This document shows positions 8,145 to 16,269 of a DNA stretch of 64,000 bases, one piece after another. The DNA lies in NCBI GenBank assembly GCA_900539835.1, contig UQDR01000004.1, positions 1 through 64,000 on the forward strand, written 5' to 3'. Position 1 is the stretch's first letter, and the number at the start of each line of letters is the position of its first letter. This stretch comes from an uncultured Ruminococcus sp. GTDB lineage: Bacteria > Bacillota > Clostridia > Oscillospirales > Ruminococcaceae. The notes under the pieces are model-generated. The model searched no databases and was not told the DNA's origin. It worked only from the letters and a program-made list of their open reading frames with translations. Both the position numbers and the translations under genes were made by a program.

Positions 8145-8173
8145 AGTATATCATATTTCGTCAGGCTTTTCAA
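8145..8173 (-). promoter_or_regulatory. Promoter of mscL
   Basis: TTGAAA (8173-8168), 17-base spacer, TATACT (8150-8145) on the minus strand. Confidence 0.65.
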
Positions 8174-8190
8174 TATTTCCGCAAAAATTT

Positions 8191-8223
8191 ATAAAAAAGC
8201 TGCCTTGAAAAATCAAGACAGCT
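8191..8223 (-). terminator. Terminator of the ABC transporter/34-residue peptide unit
   Basis: Hairpin AGCTGCCTTGA (8198-8208) / TCAAGACAGCT (8213-8223), followed on the minus strand by TTTTTTAT. Confidence 0.8.
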
Positions 8224-8230
8224 TTCATTA

Positions 8231-8335
8231 TTATGCAAAGCTTAAGCTTATCAGTCCTAATAAAGCAATACCTGCTATAAGACAACTGGTGAAGCCTAAC
8301 AGCTTATCTTTCTGTTCATCTGACAATTTGCACAT
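8231..8335 (-). CDS. 34-residue single-span membrane peptide behind the MacB-like transporter
   Basis: A small gene, ATG 8335 to TAA 8231. A good ribosome-binding site (GGAGGGTG) lies 6 bases ahead, the transporter stop is 15 bases upstream and a terminator follows immediately, so it is the last cistron of the transporter mRNA. The peptide begins MCKLSDEQKDKLLGFTSC, a charged amphipathic stretch. It ends in one hydrophobic helix (about residues 18-34, LIAGIALLGLISLSFA) that could span or dip into the membrane. No family is recognised. It may be a small regulator or stabiliser of the transporter, or a secreted/bacteriocin-like peptide; nothing in the sequence decides this. Confidence 0.7.
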   Translation of the reverse strand: MCKLSDEQKDKLLGFTSCLIAGIALLGLISLSFA

Positions 8336-8350
8336 AATATCACCCTCCGA

Positions 8351-11053
8351 CTATTCTGTCCTTAATGCAACGACCGGATCTTTCTTAGCCGCAATTCTTG
8401 ATGGGAATAATCCCGCAATAAGCGTAAGCACCATGCTTATAATTACAAGAATAACAGCACCGCCAACAGGTATAGAAGCCTTCATAGGAACTTCTGTAAT
8501 CAGCCTTATAACAGCGTTTATCGGTATGGTCAAAAGATATGAAATTACTATTCCGATAACTCCTGCCGCAAATCCTACAATAAGTGTTTCTGCATTAAAT
8601 ACTCTTGAAATATCTCTCTTTGAAGCTCCGATACTTCTGAGAATACCAATCTCCTTTGTTCTCTCAAGAACAGAAATATAAGTGATTATTCCAATCATAA
8701 TTGATGAAACAACAAGTGAAATCGCAACAAATGCTATGAGTACATAGCTAATTGAATTTATGATCGTTGTCACAGACGACATCATAAGTCCTACCATGTC
8801 AGTATATTCGATTTTGTCAGCTTCGTCACCTTTAGCGTTGTAGCTGTCAATAATCTCTACTATGCGTTCCTTAGCCTCAAAGTCTTTCGGATATATGTTT
8901 ATTCCCGATGGCTTTTCTTCTGTCGCATATCCTAAAATCTCTAAGTTTTCATCATAAGTCGCCGATGAAACTACAGAAGAACTATTTTGCTGTGCCTTGA
9001 TTCCCTCTGCCTGTTCCTTCGCCATTTCCTGCAATAATGCCATCTGTTCGTCTGTCAGTGACTGTAAATATTTTTTCTGTGCATCAGTTAGCTTTGACTG
9101 ATCAAGCTGACTCATGTCAGTTATCTGCATAGATTCAGATTCTGATTTCATTTCGCCGTATGTGTCCGAACCAATGACTTTTACATTCTTATTTTTCCTG
9201 TCCTCATCACTTGCAAATTTTAAACCGGTAAAAATATCAGTTTCAGGATCGTTCATCTGATCCTTTACAATTTCACTGCTGCTTACCTTGTCAAGAAGAT
9301 ATGTGGTAAGATCATGACGATAACCTATAGCACCGCTGATTGATGAAGCAGAAGCGTCTTCAGAAGGCTTTACAACACCCACAACCTTAAGCTCAGTTCC
9401 CTTGTCAACAACAGATCTCATATAGTCCTCATCTTCACTTTTGTCAACCCAAAGACCATTTTCTTTTACAAACTTATCGGTTGGAGAAATCAGCTTGAAT
9501 TTCAAATCAAGAAGCTCATCATAAGTATAGATGGTCTGTTCGGAATCAATTTCTATCTTATCCCCTGCAACCGCCTTCTTCATAATTCCATTCAACTCTG
9601 ATGAATCCAGCATTCCCAAAGTATAAAGCACATAATCGTTAATTTCATTGTATTCGTCAACAACCAAAACTATCTCGTTATATTTCTCCGGCAGCTTTCC
9701 GGCAAGCACATCATACTGATTTTTTATAAGCTCCTCGTTGTCTATCATCTCTGACCAGACATCTGCATTTGCCATTCCCATTGACGACATAGAACTTATC
9801 TGTTCCTCAGAATAAAATCCGGTGTCTGTCAATAAAGTTGATGGATTGACCTGAAAAACCTCATCTGAAACATCAGCCTTATATACCGTTAAAGGTGCTG
9901 CGTAACTATATTGAATATCTGTCGTAAGCTCTTTCAGCTCATCATTCTTGTCAATAAAAGTCTTGAACTTTTCAAGGTTATTTACCTTAGTTTCTTTTAA
10001 CAAAGTTTCAAGCTGTTTTCCCAATAGATTTCTGGAATAAACCTTGTTCATATCATGATCGTGACTTACTCCCTCATCAGACATCGACATCATTATTTCG
10101 CCAAAGTTGGTATTAGTTTTTGTTATCTGTAAAGGATAGCTTGAAAGCGTATCCTCCTGTACCTGGTCAATATAATTCTGTACTCCGTGGGATAAAGATA
10201 AAATCAGCGCAATGCCTATAATACCGATAGAGCCGGCAAAGGAAGTCAAAAAGGTCCTTCCCTTTTTGGTCATAAGATTGTTTCGGCTAAGTGAAAGCGC
10301 AGTTAAAAACGACATGGAAAGCTTTTTGCCCTTTTTCTTATCCCTTTCAGCTTTGTCAGCCTTTTTTATATCCTCCTCAAACGGCTTGCTGTCATCAGTA
10401 ATCTTACCGTCTAAAAGTCTTATGATTCGGCTTGAATATTTATCCGCAAGCTCAGGATTGTGCGTAACCATTATGATAAGCTTATTCTGCGAAATATTTT
10501 TTAGAATCTCCATAATCTGAACACTGGTTTCAGAATCAAGCGCACCCGTAGGCTCATCAGCTAAAAGAATGTCAGGATCATTAATAAGCGCTCTTGCAAT
10601 AGCAACCCTCTGCATCTGTCCGCCCGACATCTGATTAGGCTTCTTATGAAGCTGATCTCCTAAACCTACCTGATTCAGTACATCAATCGCTCTCTGACGC
10701 CTTTCGGATTTAGATACACCCGATAAAGTCAAAGCAAGCTCTACATTTGACAAAACAGTCTGGTGAGGAATAAGGTTATAATTTTGAAAAACAAATCCTA
10801 TTGAATGATTTCGGTATGTGTCCCAGTCTTTGTCCTTGAAGTCTTTGGTGGATTTTCCGTTAATAATCAGATCTCCGCTTGTATATCTGTCAAGTCCGCC
10901 TATGATGTTAAGCAAAGTAGTCTTTCCGCAGCCTGATGGACCGAGAATTGAAACAAACTCACTTTCACGGAATTGAATGTCGATTCCCTTTAAAGCGTTA
11001 ACAACAGAATCACCGGAAACATAATCCTTAACGATATTGTTGAGTTTAAGCAT
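8351..11053 (-). CDS. MacB-like ABC transporter, fused ATPase and FtsX permease
   Basis: A 900-residue protein. Residues 1-230 are the nucleotide-binding domain: GPSGCGKTT, VFQNYNLIPH, MSGGQMQRV, LLADEPTGALD and MVTHN. A Lys/Asp-rich linker leads to TM1 near 272-292 (GSIGIIGIALILSLSHG). A large extracytoplasmic domain spans about 295-770 and includes a Gln/Lys/Glu-rich coiled stretch (about 655-700). Three TM helices with the FtsX signature (RTKEIGILRSIGAS) follow. This type VII-style architecture drives mechanotransmission rather than classical import; in Firmicutes relatives deal with antimicrobial peptides, lipoproteins or peptidoglycan hydrolases. No two-component system is adjacent. The 34-residue peptide gene follows 15 bases downstream. 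Confidence 0.92.
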   Translation of the reverse strand: MLKLNNIVKDYVSGDSVVNALKGIDIQFRESEFVSILGPSGCGKTTLLNIIGGLDRYTSGDLIINGKSTKDFKDKDWDTYRNHSIGFVFQNYNLIPHQTVLSNVELALTLSGVSKSERRQRAIDVLNQVGLGDQLHKKPNQMSGGQMQRVAIARALINDPDILLADEPTGALDSETSVQIMEILKNISQNKLIIMVTHNPELADKYSSRIIRLLDGKITDDSKPFEEDIKKADKAERDKKKGKKLSMSFLTALSLSRNNLMTKKGRTFLTSFAGSIGIIGIALILSLSHGVQNYIDQVQEDTLSSYPLQITKTNTNFGEIMMSMSDEGVSHDHDMNKVYSRNLLGKQLETLLKETKVNNLEKFKTFIDKNDELKELTTDIQYSYAAPLTVYKADVSDEVFQVNPSTLLTDTGFYSEEQISSMSSMGMANADVWSEMIDNEELIKNQYDVLAGKLPEKYNEIVLVVDEYNEINDYVLYTLGMLDSSELNGIMKKAVAGDKIEIDSEQTIYTYDELLDLKFKLISPTDKFVKENGLWVDKSEDEDYMRSVVDKGTELKVVGVVKPSEDASASSISGAIGYRHDLTTYLLDKVSSSEIVKDQMNDPETDIFTGLKFASDEDRKNKNVKVIGSDTYGEMKSESESMQITDMSQLDQSKLTDAQKKYLQSLTDEQMALLQEMAKEQAEGIKAQQNSSSVVSSATYDENLEILGYATEEKPSGINIYPKDFEAKERIVEIIDSYNAKGDEADKIEYTDMVGLMMSSVTTIINSISYVLIAFVAISLVVSSIMIGIITYISVLERTKEIGILRSIGASKRDISRVFNAETLIVGFAAGVIGIVISYLLTIPINAVIRLITEVPMKASIPVGGAVILVIISMVLTLIAGLFPSRIAAKKDPVVALRTE

Positions 11054-11244
11054 ATTGTCTTCCTTTCAAAATATGAGTTTTCCCCCAATGTATATATTTT
11101 TCAGTAATTATACTCCTCATTTATTAACTGCGTATTAACAAAAATGCGAAACCTGACTAAAATCAAATATTATTTTTGCTTCTAAATAAAGTAAAAAACG
11201 CATATGATTTTATTACTAAAGTTTAAAAAGAAAGGACAAGTCAA

Positions 11245-12204
11245 ATGAGAAAACAAATAGAAATAATGATAGTATTCAGTATATTTCTGATGCTGATTCC
11301 CTGTATATCTTTTCTAAACAAAAATGAAACGCAATCCGCCGGCTATGCTGAAAGCGGAACAGTTAAAATACTGTTTACCGAAAAGGATAAGGTTGAGGAA
11401 ATATCTATGCAAGACTACATGATCGGTGCAGTTCTCGCACAAATGCCTGCTGATTTTGAAGAGGAAGCATTAAAATGCCAAGCTGTACTGACTCATACAT
11501 ATATCCTCAGGCGTCAATTGACTGAACAAGCCAACCCCGATAAGAAGCTGAAAGGCGCTGACATCAGCGACGACAACTCTCTTTATCAAAGCTATTTCAC
11601 AAAAGATCAGGCAAAAAAATTCTACGGTGATGACTATGAAAATGCCTATAAAAAAGCAGCCTCCGCAGTAAAAGCAGTTATAAATAAGATCCTTACATAT
11701 GACAGCGAACCGATAATCGTTGCTTTTCATGCTATTTCAAGCGGTTCAACCGAATCAGCCGAAAATATGTGGGGAGAAAAAATCCCATATCTGATTTCTG
11801 TAGACAGCAGTCGGGATAAGAAAAACGACAGCTTTGAAAAAACAACCTCTTTCACCGCCGATGAATTATTAGCAAGACTTCAATCAGCTTTTCCTGATAA
11901 TGAATTTTCAGAATTAAAAGAAAACAGCTTAAAAGTTGAAAAAACCTCCGACTGCGGTTCTGTATTATCCATAAAAATCAATGACCAAACCTTGACCGGA
12001 ACTGAATTTGCCAATGCCCTTTCGCTTCCCTCCCCTTGCTTTACTGTTGACTATAAAAACGATACTTATACAATAAAAACCAGGGGCTGCGGTCATCTGG
12101 TTGGAATGAGCCAATACGGCGCAAATTACATGGCAAAGGACGGAAAAACTTACACCGAAATACTTAGCCATTACTTTCCCGAAACCGCCCTGAAGGATAG
12201 TTAA
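11245..12204 (+). CDS. spoIID: SpoIID-like peptidoglycan lytic transglycosylase
   Basis: A 319-residue protein with one N-terminal membrane segment (residues 5-24) and an external SpoIID domain. Family motifs are visible: ISMQDYMIGAVLAQMPADFE, EALKCQAVLTHTYILRR, IVAFHAISSGSTES and, near the C-terminus, RGCGHLVGMSQYGANYMA. In sporulating Firmicutes SpoIID cleaves glycan strands during engulfment with SpoIIP and SpoIIM. CATATGAT at about 11202 resembles a sigma-E -10 element, but the matching -35 is weak. RBS AAAGGACAA. Neither spoIIIAA nor spoIIQ is nearby, so a SpoIID-like paralogue cannot be excluded. Confidence 0.88.
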   Translation: MRKQIEIMIVFSIFLMLIPCISFLNKNETQSAGYAESGTVKILFTEKDKVEEISMQDYMIGAVLAQMPADFEEEALKCQAVLTHTYILRRQLTEQANPDKKLKGADISDDNSLYQSYFTKDQAKKFYGDDYENAYKKAASAVKAVINKILTYDSEPIIVAFHAISSGSTESAENMWGEKIPYLISVDSSRDKKNDSFEKTTSFTADELLARLQSAFPDNEFSELKENSLKVEKTSDCGSVLSIKINDQTLTGTEFANALSLPSPCFTVDYKNDTYTIKTRGCGHLVGMSQYGANYMAKDGKTYTEILSHYFPETALKDS

Positions 12205-12243
12205 TAATAAAATTACAGCCAACCACTGTTCTATAAATTATAA

Positions 12244-12286
12244 AAAATGCACACTCCGATTTATAATTTCGGAATGTGCATTTTGC
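12244..12286. terminator. Terminator after spoIID
   Basis: Long stem AAAATGCACA...TCCGA / TCGGA...TGTGCATTTT. The flanking A and T runs allow termination in both directions. Confidence 0.75.
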
Positions 12287-12561
12287 ATAATTTTGTAATG
12301 TCCGTTTTGTGCAAATCTCCAAACTTTTTTCATATTTTGTTCATAGTTGCACGTTTGCGTGCAAAAAAGCCCCAAATGAGGCTATAAGTGAAGGGGTGCT
12401 CGGCCGCACGGGGCAATACGGACCAGTTTGTGAGGATTTTAAGTTTTGTTCCCGAGAAACGAGTGAAGTATATTTAATGCTATCTCGGAAATTTGCGTTA
12501 GCAAATTTGCACGGCAACGAAACAAACTTAGTTATAGACAAACTGGGTGTTGCCGTTGCAG

Positions 12562-12642
12562 ACGGCGCAATTCACGATATCAGTTCGTGATAATTTATAG
12601 TTTGCCCCCGCTAAGGCAAGTTTGCAAAACTTGTGTAGGGGC
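12562..12642. repeat. Intergenic hairpin repeat, copy A
   Basis: Contains GGCGCAATTCACGATATC, the hairpin arms CACGA / TCGTG, then TTTGCCCCCGCT, AAGTTTGCAAAA and GTGTAGGGG. It shares this order with copies B and C. Confidence 0.75.
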
Positions 12643-12680
12643 GCAACTCAGACGTCCCGTCCTAACCTTAACGCATACTG

Positions 12681-12721
12681 TGGTAAATTTGTGTAGGGGC
12701 TGGCGTCCTCGACAGCCCGCC
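12681..12721. repeat. Partial intergenic repeat with GGGCTG palindrome
   Basis: Contains GTGGTAAATTTGTGTAGGGG followed by the hairpin GGGCTG / CAGCCC. It matches only the right half of the unit seen in copies A-C. Confidence 0.6.
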
Positions 12722-12770
12722 ACTCAGCGCAGCTGAGTTTGTCCTCGACGTCCCGACCTAACGCATATAG

Positions 12771-12865
12771 TGCAATTCACGATATCGTTTTGTGAAAAAT
12801 TACGGCTTTGCCCCCGCTGTGGTAGGTTTCCAAAATAAACGTAGGGGTCGGCTTTACGTCGACCC
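12771..12865. repeat. Intergenic hairpin repeat, copy B
   Basis: Contains TGCAATTCACGATATCG, a weaker hairpin (CACGA / TTGTG), TTTGCCCCCGCT, GTAGGTTTCCAAAA and GTAGGGG, then the palindrome GGGTCG / CGACCC. Confidence 0.75.
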
Positions 12866-12879
12866 GTGTGCTCGGGCGC

Positions 12880-12955
12880 ACGGCGCAATTCACGATATCG
12901 ACTCGTGAAGAACTAAAGCTTTGCCCCCGCTGAGGTAAGTTTGCAAAATTGGTGT
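12880..12955. repeat. Intergenic hairpin repeat, copy C
   Basis: Contains CGGCGCAATTCACGATATCG, hairpin arms CACGA / TCGTG, TTTGCCCCCGCT and GGTAAGTTTGCAAAA. It abuts the 3' end of the cyclophilin-like gene. Confidence 0.75.
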
Positions 12956-12977
12956 GGTATGCTCAAGAACTCAGCAT

Positions 12978-13832
12978 TTATTTAGAATCAGCGTCAGATG
13001 AAACAGCATTGTTGGCAAAAGCCTTATCATTTTTATTTTCTCCGTATGTGGACATATAAACCTTTGTAAATGTTATATCATCCACCGGCTGAAAATCGTC
13101 CTTTTCTGCATTTTTCACATCATAACCGCAGATTTTTTCATAAACATCCATTCCATCATAGGTCTGACCAAAAACCGTATATTGCTGTGAAAAGTTCAAC
13201 ACACCACCCTGCTCCATATAAGCATTTGTGATCTCTCTGTTAACGCTTCCCTCTTCAACGCATTCATCCAGCTCAGACTGCTCTTTATCGGTAAGCTTAT
13301 AATCATTTACAAACAGTAAAAATGAATTTGAAACCTTGTCTTTCCAAAGAAGAAAACCGTTTTCATAAGTGTATGCACACAATGCGCCCTTAAACGGCCA
13401 AAGATTTTTTGACAGCTCTTCTGCACTTATCTCTGTTTTATCCGTGTCTGAAGTGGTAACTCCGTCAGCCTGCTTTGTTCCTCCGATAAAATATGCATCA
13501 TTAACCATGCATATATGAGTTCCGTCGTAATAGCCCTTTTCAACAAGGTCAGTGAAATATTTGCAGTATTCAGGCGATTCGTCAGGATAAAGTACAGACT
13601 TGAATGTTCCCAAAGAGGTTTCAAATACTACGACCGGCGCATCATCATCAGGCACTTTTAATTGAACCAGATTCACATTATCAAAATCCAAAGGAGTTTT
13701 TTGTTTTCCCTGACAAGCATAGAACAAAGCAAAAACTAAAACAAGAATAACCGCTATAAGAGAAAGCTTAAAATAAGTTCTGAATCTTTTATTGTTATTT
13801 TCCTTAGGTCCTGTATATCCGTAATTTTTCAT
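12978..13832 (-). CDS. Membrane-anchored cyclophilin-like protein, probably without catalytic Arg
   Basis: A 284-residue protein with a short cytoplasmic N-terminus, one membrane segment (about residues 18-40, ending YACQG, which could also act as a weak lipobox) and an external cyclophilin fold from about 65 to 265. Two fold markers are recognisable: VVVFETSLGTFKSVLYPDESP and YTVFGQTYDGMDVYEKI. The catalytic FHRVxxxFMIQGG region reads HICMVNDAYFIGG, lacking the Arg and Gln of active prolyl isomerases, so it may be a binding or chaperone-like member. The start ATG 13832 is behind GTGAGGA; the cysS stop lies just upstream (13844), so it is translated as the third gene of the T-box operon. Confidence 0.75.
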   Translation of the reverse strand: MKNYGYTGPKENNNKRFRTYFKLSLIAVILVLVFALFYACQGKQKTPLDFDNVNLVQLKVPDDDAPVVVFETSLGTFKSVLYPDESPEYCKYFTDLVEKGYYDGTHICMVNDAYFIGGTKQADGVTTSDTDKTEISAEELSKNLWPFKGALCAYTYENGFLLWKDKVSNSFLLFVNDYKLTDKEQSELDECVEEGSVNREITNAYMEQGGVLNFSQQYTVFGQTYDGMDVYEKICGYDVKNAEKDDFQPVDDITFTKVYMSTYGENKNDKAFANNAVSSDADSK

Positions 13833-13843
13833 TTTAATCCTCA

Positions 13844-15256
13844 CTATTTCTTAGAAATCTTTGTTCCCTGACGTGTTTCTTCAATAAGATATCCCATTTG
13901 TGATATTTTATCTCTCAGTGCGTCAGCAGCAGCAAAATCCTTAGCTTTTCTGGCTTCCTTGCGCTGCTCGGCAAGCTCAAGAATTTCCGCAGGAATTTCT
14001 TCAACCGCTGAGCTGTCCTTAAGCTTTTCAGCCTGTGCAATAAGATCAAGAGATAAAACCTTATCAAAATCGGCAATAAGCGCAAGCTTTGTCTTTGCGT
14101 TTACATCAGACTTGAGAACATTATAAAGCGCAGTGATCGCCATAGAAGTATTCAAGTCATTGTCCATTGCGTCAGTGAATTCTTTTCTAAGCCTGTCGAA
14201 CTCAGCCTTATCGATATCACCGTTGCTTTCATCTAAAATCAAGGCGATCTTATTTAAAAGCTTGTTGTATGAAACCTGTGCATTATCAAGGTTTTCATAG
14301 GTAAATACCAACGATTTGCGATAATGCGAAAGCAAGCAGAAAAATCTGTATACAAGCGGATTATAGCCCTTTGATTCCAAAAGTGATACCGTTAAAAACT
14401 CGCCCTTTGATTTGCTCATTTTTCCGCTGTTTGTATTAAGATGAAGCACATGGAACCAATAGTTGCACCACTTGTGCCCGATATAAGCCTCGCTCTGAGC
14501 TATCTCATTTGTATGATGCGGAAAAGCATTATCGATTCCGCCGCAGTGAATGTCAAGATATTCACCCAAATGCTTCATGCTTATGCAGGAGCATTCAATG
14601 TGCCAGCCCGGATATCCTATACCCCAAGGGCTGTCCCATTTAAGCTCCTGATCATCAAATTTGGATTTTGTAAACCAAAGCACAAAGTCCGCCTTGTTTT
14701 TCTTGTTGCTGTCCTCTTCAACACCCTCACGAACTCCGACTGCCAAATCCTCTTCCTTAAAGTCGTTGAAAACATAATATTGCTCTAACTTTGAGGTATC
14801 AAAATAAATATTTCCCCCTGCCTCATAGGCAAATCCTTTTTCAAGCAGACTTGAAATTACGTTTATGAAATCATCAATACATCCTGTAGCTGGTTCAACA
14901 ACATCAGGAGTTTTGATATTAAGCTTTTTGCAGTCATCAAAGAATGCGTCAGTATAAAACTTTGCAATTTCCATAACCGTCTTGTGCTCACGCTTAGCGC
15001 CCTTGAGCATCTTATCATCGCCCGTATCGCCGTCGCTTGTCAGATGTCCCACGTCAGTAATATTCATTACACGCTTAACGTCATATCCCGAAAAACGCAG
15101 ATACTTCTCAAGAACATCCTCCATAATATAGCTTCTGAGGTTTCCTATATGAGCGTAGTGATAAACTGTCGGGCCGCAGGTATACATTGCCACCTTTCCT
15201 GCTTCATTGGGTATAAATTCCTCTTTTTTTCTTGTAAGAGTGTTGTATATATCCAT
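13844..15256 (-). CDS. cysS: Cysteinyl-tRNA synthetase
   Basis: A 470-residue class I synthetase that charges tRNA-Cys. Seen: zinc ligand Cys27 in MYTCGPTVYHYAH, the HIGH-like motif HIGN (36-39), further zinc ligands in HIECSCISMKH, the KMSKS loop in SGKMSKSKGEF (near residue 270), and the C-terminal DALR-type helical domain ending in REARKAKDFAAADALRDKI. Length and motif order are normal. It follows cysE by 18 bases, and both are under the Cys T-box leader at 15950-16215, so synthesis of the synthetase and of cysteine precursor responds to uncharged tRNA-Cys. Confidence 0.97.
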   Translation of the reverse strand: MDIYNTLTRKKEEFIPNEAGKVAMYTCGPTVYHYAHIGNLRSYIMEDVLEKYLRFSGYDVKRVMNITDVGHLTSDGDTGDDKMLKGAKREHKTVMEIAKFYTDAFFDDCKKLNIKTPDVVEPATGCIDDFINVISSLLEKGFAYEAGGNIYFDTSKLEQYYVFNDFKEEDLAVGVREGVEEDSNKKNKADFVLWFTKSKFDDQELKWDSPWGIGYPGWHIECSCISMKHLGEYLDIHCGGIDNAFPHHTNEIAQSEAYIGHKWCNYWFHVLHLNTNSGKMSKSKGEFLTVSLLESKGYNPLVYRFFCLLSHYRKSLVFTYENLDNAQVSYNKLLNKIALILDESNGDIDKAEFDRLRKEFTDAMDNDLNTSMAITALYNVLKSDVNAKTKLALIADFDKVLSLDLIAQAEKLKDSSAVEEIPAEILELAEQRKEARKAKDFAAADALRDKISQMGYLIEETRQGTKISKK

Positions 15257-15274
15257 TTTTACTTGCTCCTCTCT

Positions 15275-15922
15275 TTATTTTTTCTCTTTGTTAAGCTCAT
15301 CAACCTGTTTTTCAAGCTTTTCCAGCCTTATTCTGTATAAGCAAAGCTCCTGTGCAACAGGGTCAGGAATATGAACCTGGTCAAGATCGCATACCTTTCT
15401 TCCGTTCTGTTTCACAATTCTCGCCGGAACGCCCACTGCTGTACAGTTAGGCGGTACCTCTTCAAGCACCACTGCATTTGCGGCAACTTTTGCTCCGTCG
15501 CCCACTTTAAAAGGTCCGAGAATTTTTGCACCGCTTCCCACCATTACATTATTGCCAAGGGTCGGATGACGTTTTCCATGCTCTTTACCCGTTCCGCCCA
15601 AAGTACATCCTTGATAAATAAGGCAATAGTCACCGATTTCAGCGGTTTCTCCGATTACGACTCCGCTTCCGTGGTCGATTAACAAGCCCTTTCCGATTTT
15701 TGCACCCGGATGAATTTCAATTCCTGTTATACACCTTGAAAATTGCGAAATAGCTCTTGCAATAATTTTATGATTCTGTTCATAAAACCAGTGTGCAATT
15801 CTATGCATAATAACTGCATGCACTCCCGAATAGGTCAGAATTATTTCTACTGTACTATGAGCGGCGGGGTCACGCTCTTTAATCGATTCAATATCATGTT
15901 TAATGTTATCAATAAATGACAT
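15275..15922 (-). CDS. cysE: Serine O-acetyltransferase
   Basis: A 215-residue enzyme that makes O-acetylserine from serine and acetyl-CoA, the first step of cysteine synthesis. An N-terminal helical part (1-60) is followed by a left-handed beta-helix with hexapeptide repeats: IEIHPGAKIGKGLLIDHGSG, VVIGETAEIGDYC, GKRHPTLGNNVMVGSGAKIL and GAKVAANAVV. The active-site DHG and KRHPT signatures are intact. It is the short (about 200-residue) Firmicutes form. First gene after the Cys T-box, translated from ATG 15922 behind AAAGAGGG. Confidence 0.96.
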   Translation of the reverse strand: MSFIDNIKHDIESIKERDPAAHSTVEIILTYSGVHAVIMHRIAHWFYEQNHKIIARAISQFSRCITGIEIHPGAKIGKGLLIDHGSGVVIGETAEIGDYCLIYQGCTLGGTGKEHGKRHPTLGNNVMVGSGAKILGPFKVGDGAKVAANAVVLEEVPPNCTAVGVPARIVKQNGRKVCDLDQVHIPDPVAQELCLYRIRLEKLEKQVDELNKEKK

Positions 15923-15949
15923 TTTTATCCCTCTTTCAATAGTTTTTAC

Positions 15950-16215
15950 CTATAAAAAAACAAAACCTCCCAAAGCCTTAAAGGGCTTCAGGAGGCAGTA
16001 TTTCACTACGGTTCCACTCCGATTTTCCGAACTGTTTGCTCGGCTCATTACCTTTAACGCAGGTTAGTCGGGACAAAAATACTCATCCTTAATTACCGGA
16101 CTTTCCTAATGCCCTGCTGGCAGCCGCACTTCTCATTTTCCGCCTTAAAGCCTCTCACCAATCAGCTTCTCTCTGAAAAGACTAAGAAAATGTTACTCTT
16201 GCTGTTAAGCATTTA
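15950..16215 (-). promoter_or_regulatory. T-box leader, cysteine specific
   Basis: All parts of a T-box lie in order on the minus strand. Stem I contains AGAAGTGC, where TGC (16128-16126) is the Cys specifier codon. The T-box core GAGTGGAACCGTAG (complement near 16006-16019) would pair with the tRNA acceptor end. A terminator hairpin with CCTCC / GGAGG outer arms (15966-15995) is followed by a long T run (to 15953). Uncharged tRNA-Cys should favour the antiterminator and allow cysE-cysS transcription. Confidence 0.92.
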
Positions 16216-16223
16216 AGATTTTT

Positions 16224-16252
16224 ATTTTATCACTTATTATATGCATTTTCAA
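16224..16252 (-). promoter_or_regulatory. Promoter of the T-box-cysE-cysS operon
   Basis: TTGAAA (16252-16247), 17-base spacer, TAAAAT (16229-16224). Confidence 0.65.
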
Positions 16253-16269
16253 CCTAAAGGTTGAAAAAA

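Larger units (their letters stand above)
12205..12977. other. Repeat-rich intergenic region without convincing genes
   Basis: After the spoIID terminator this 770-base stretch is made of short repeated modules and inverted repeats. It contains three copies of a unit with a CACGA...TCGTG hairpin and TTTGCCCCCGCT, several GTAGGGG-headed palindromes, CTCAGC-gca-GCTGAG (12723-12737), and AATTTGC-gtta-GCAAATT near 12490-12510. It is visibly richer in G+C than its neighbours. A 93-codon open frame at 12309-12590 starts outside and ends inside these repeats, has no ribosome-binding site and is not called as a gene. Confidence 0.75.
15923..16269. other. Gene-free stretch between pgsA and cysE: promoter and T-box leader
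   Basis: This gap is occupied by the cysE operon promoter (16224-16252) and its roughly 265-base T-box leader. Nothing else was seen. Confidence 0.8.

Noticed and set aside
12309..12590. 93-codon plus-strand open frame in the repeat region
   Set aside because: It lies mainly in dispersed repeats and hairpins, has no ribosome-binding site and shows no protein-like domain; its end is inside repeat copy A.
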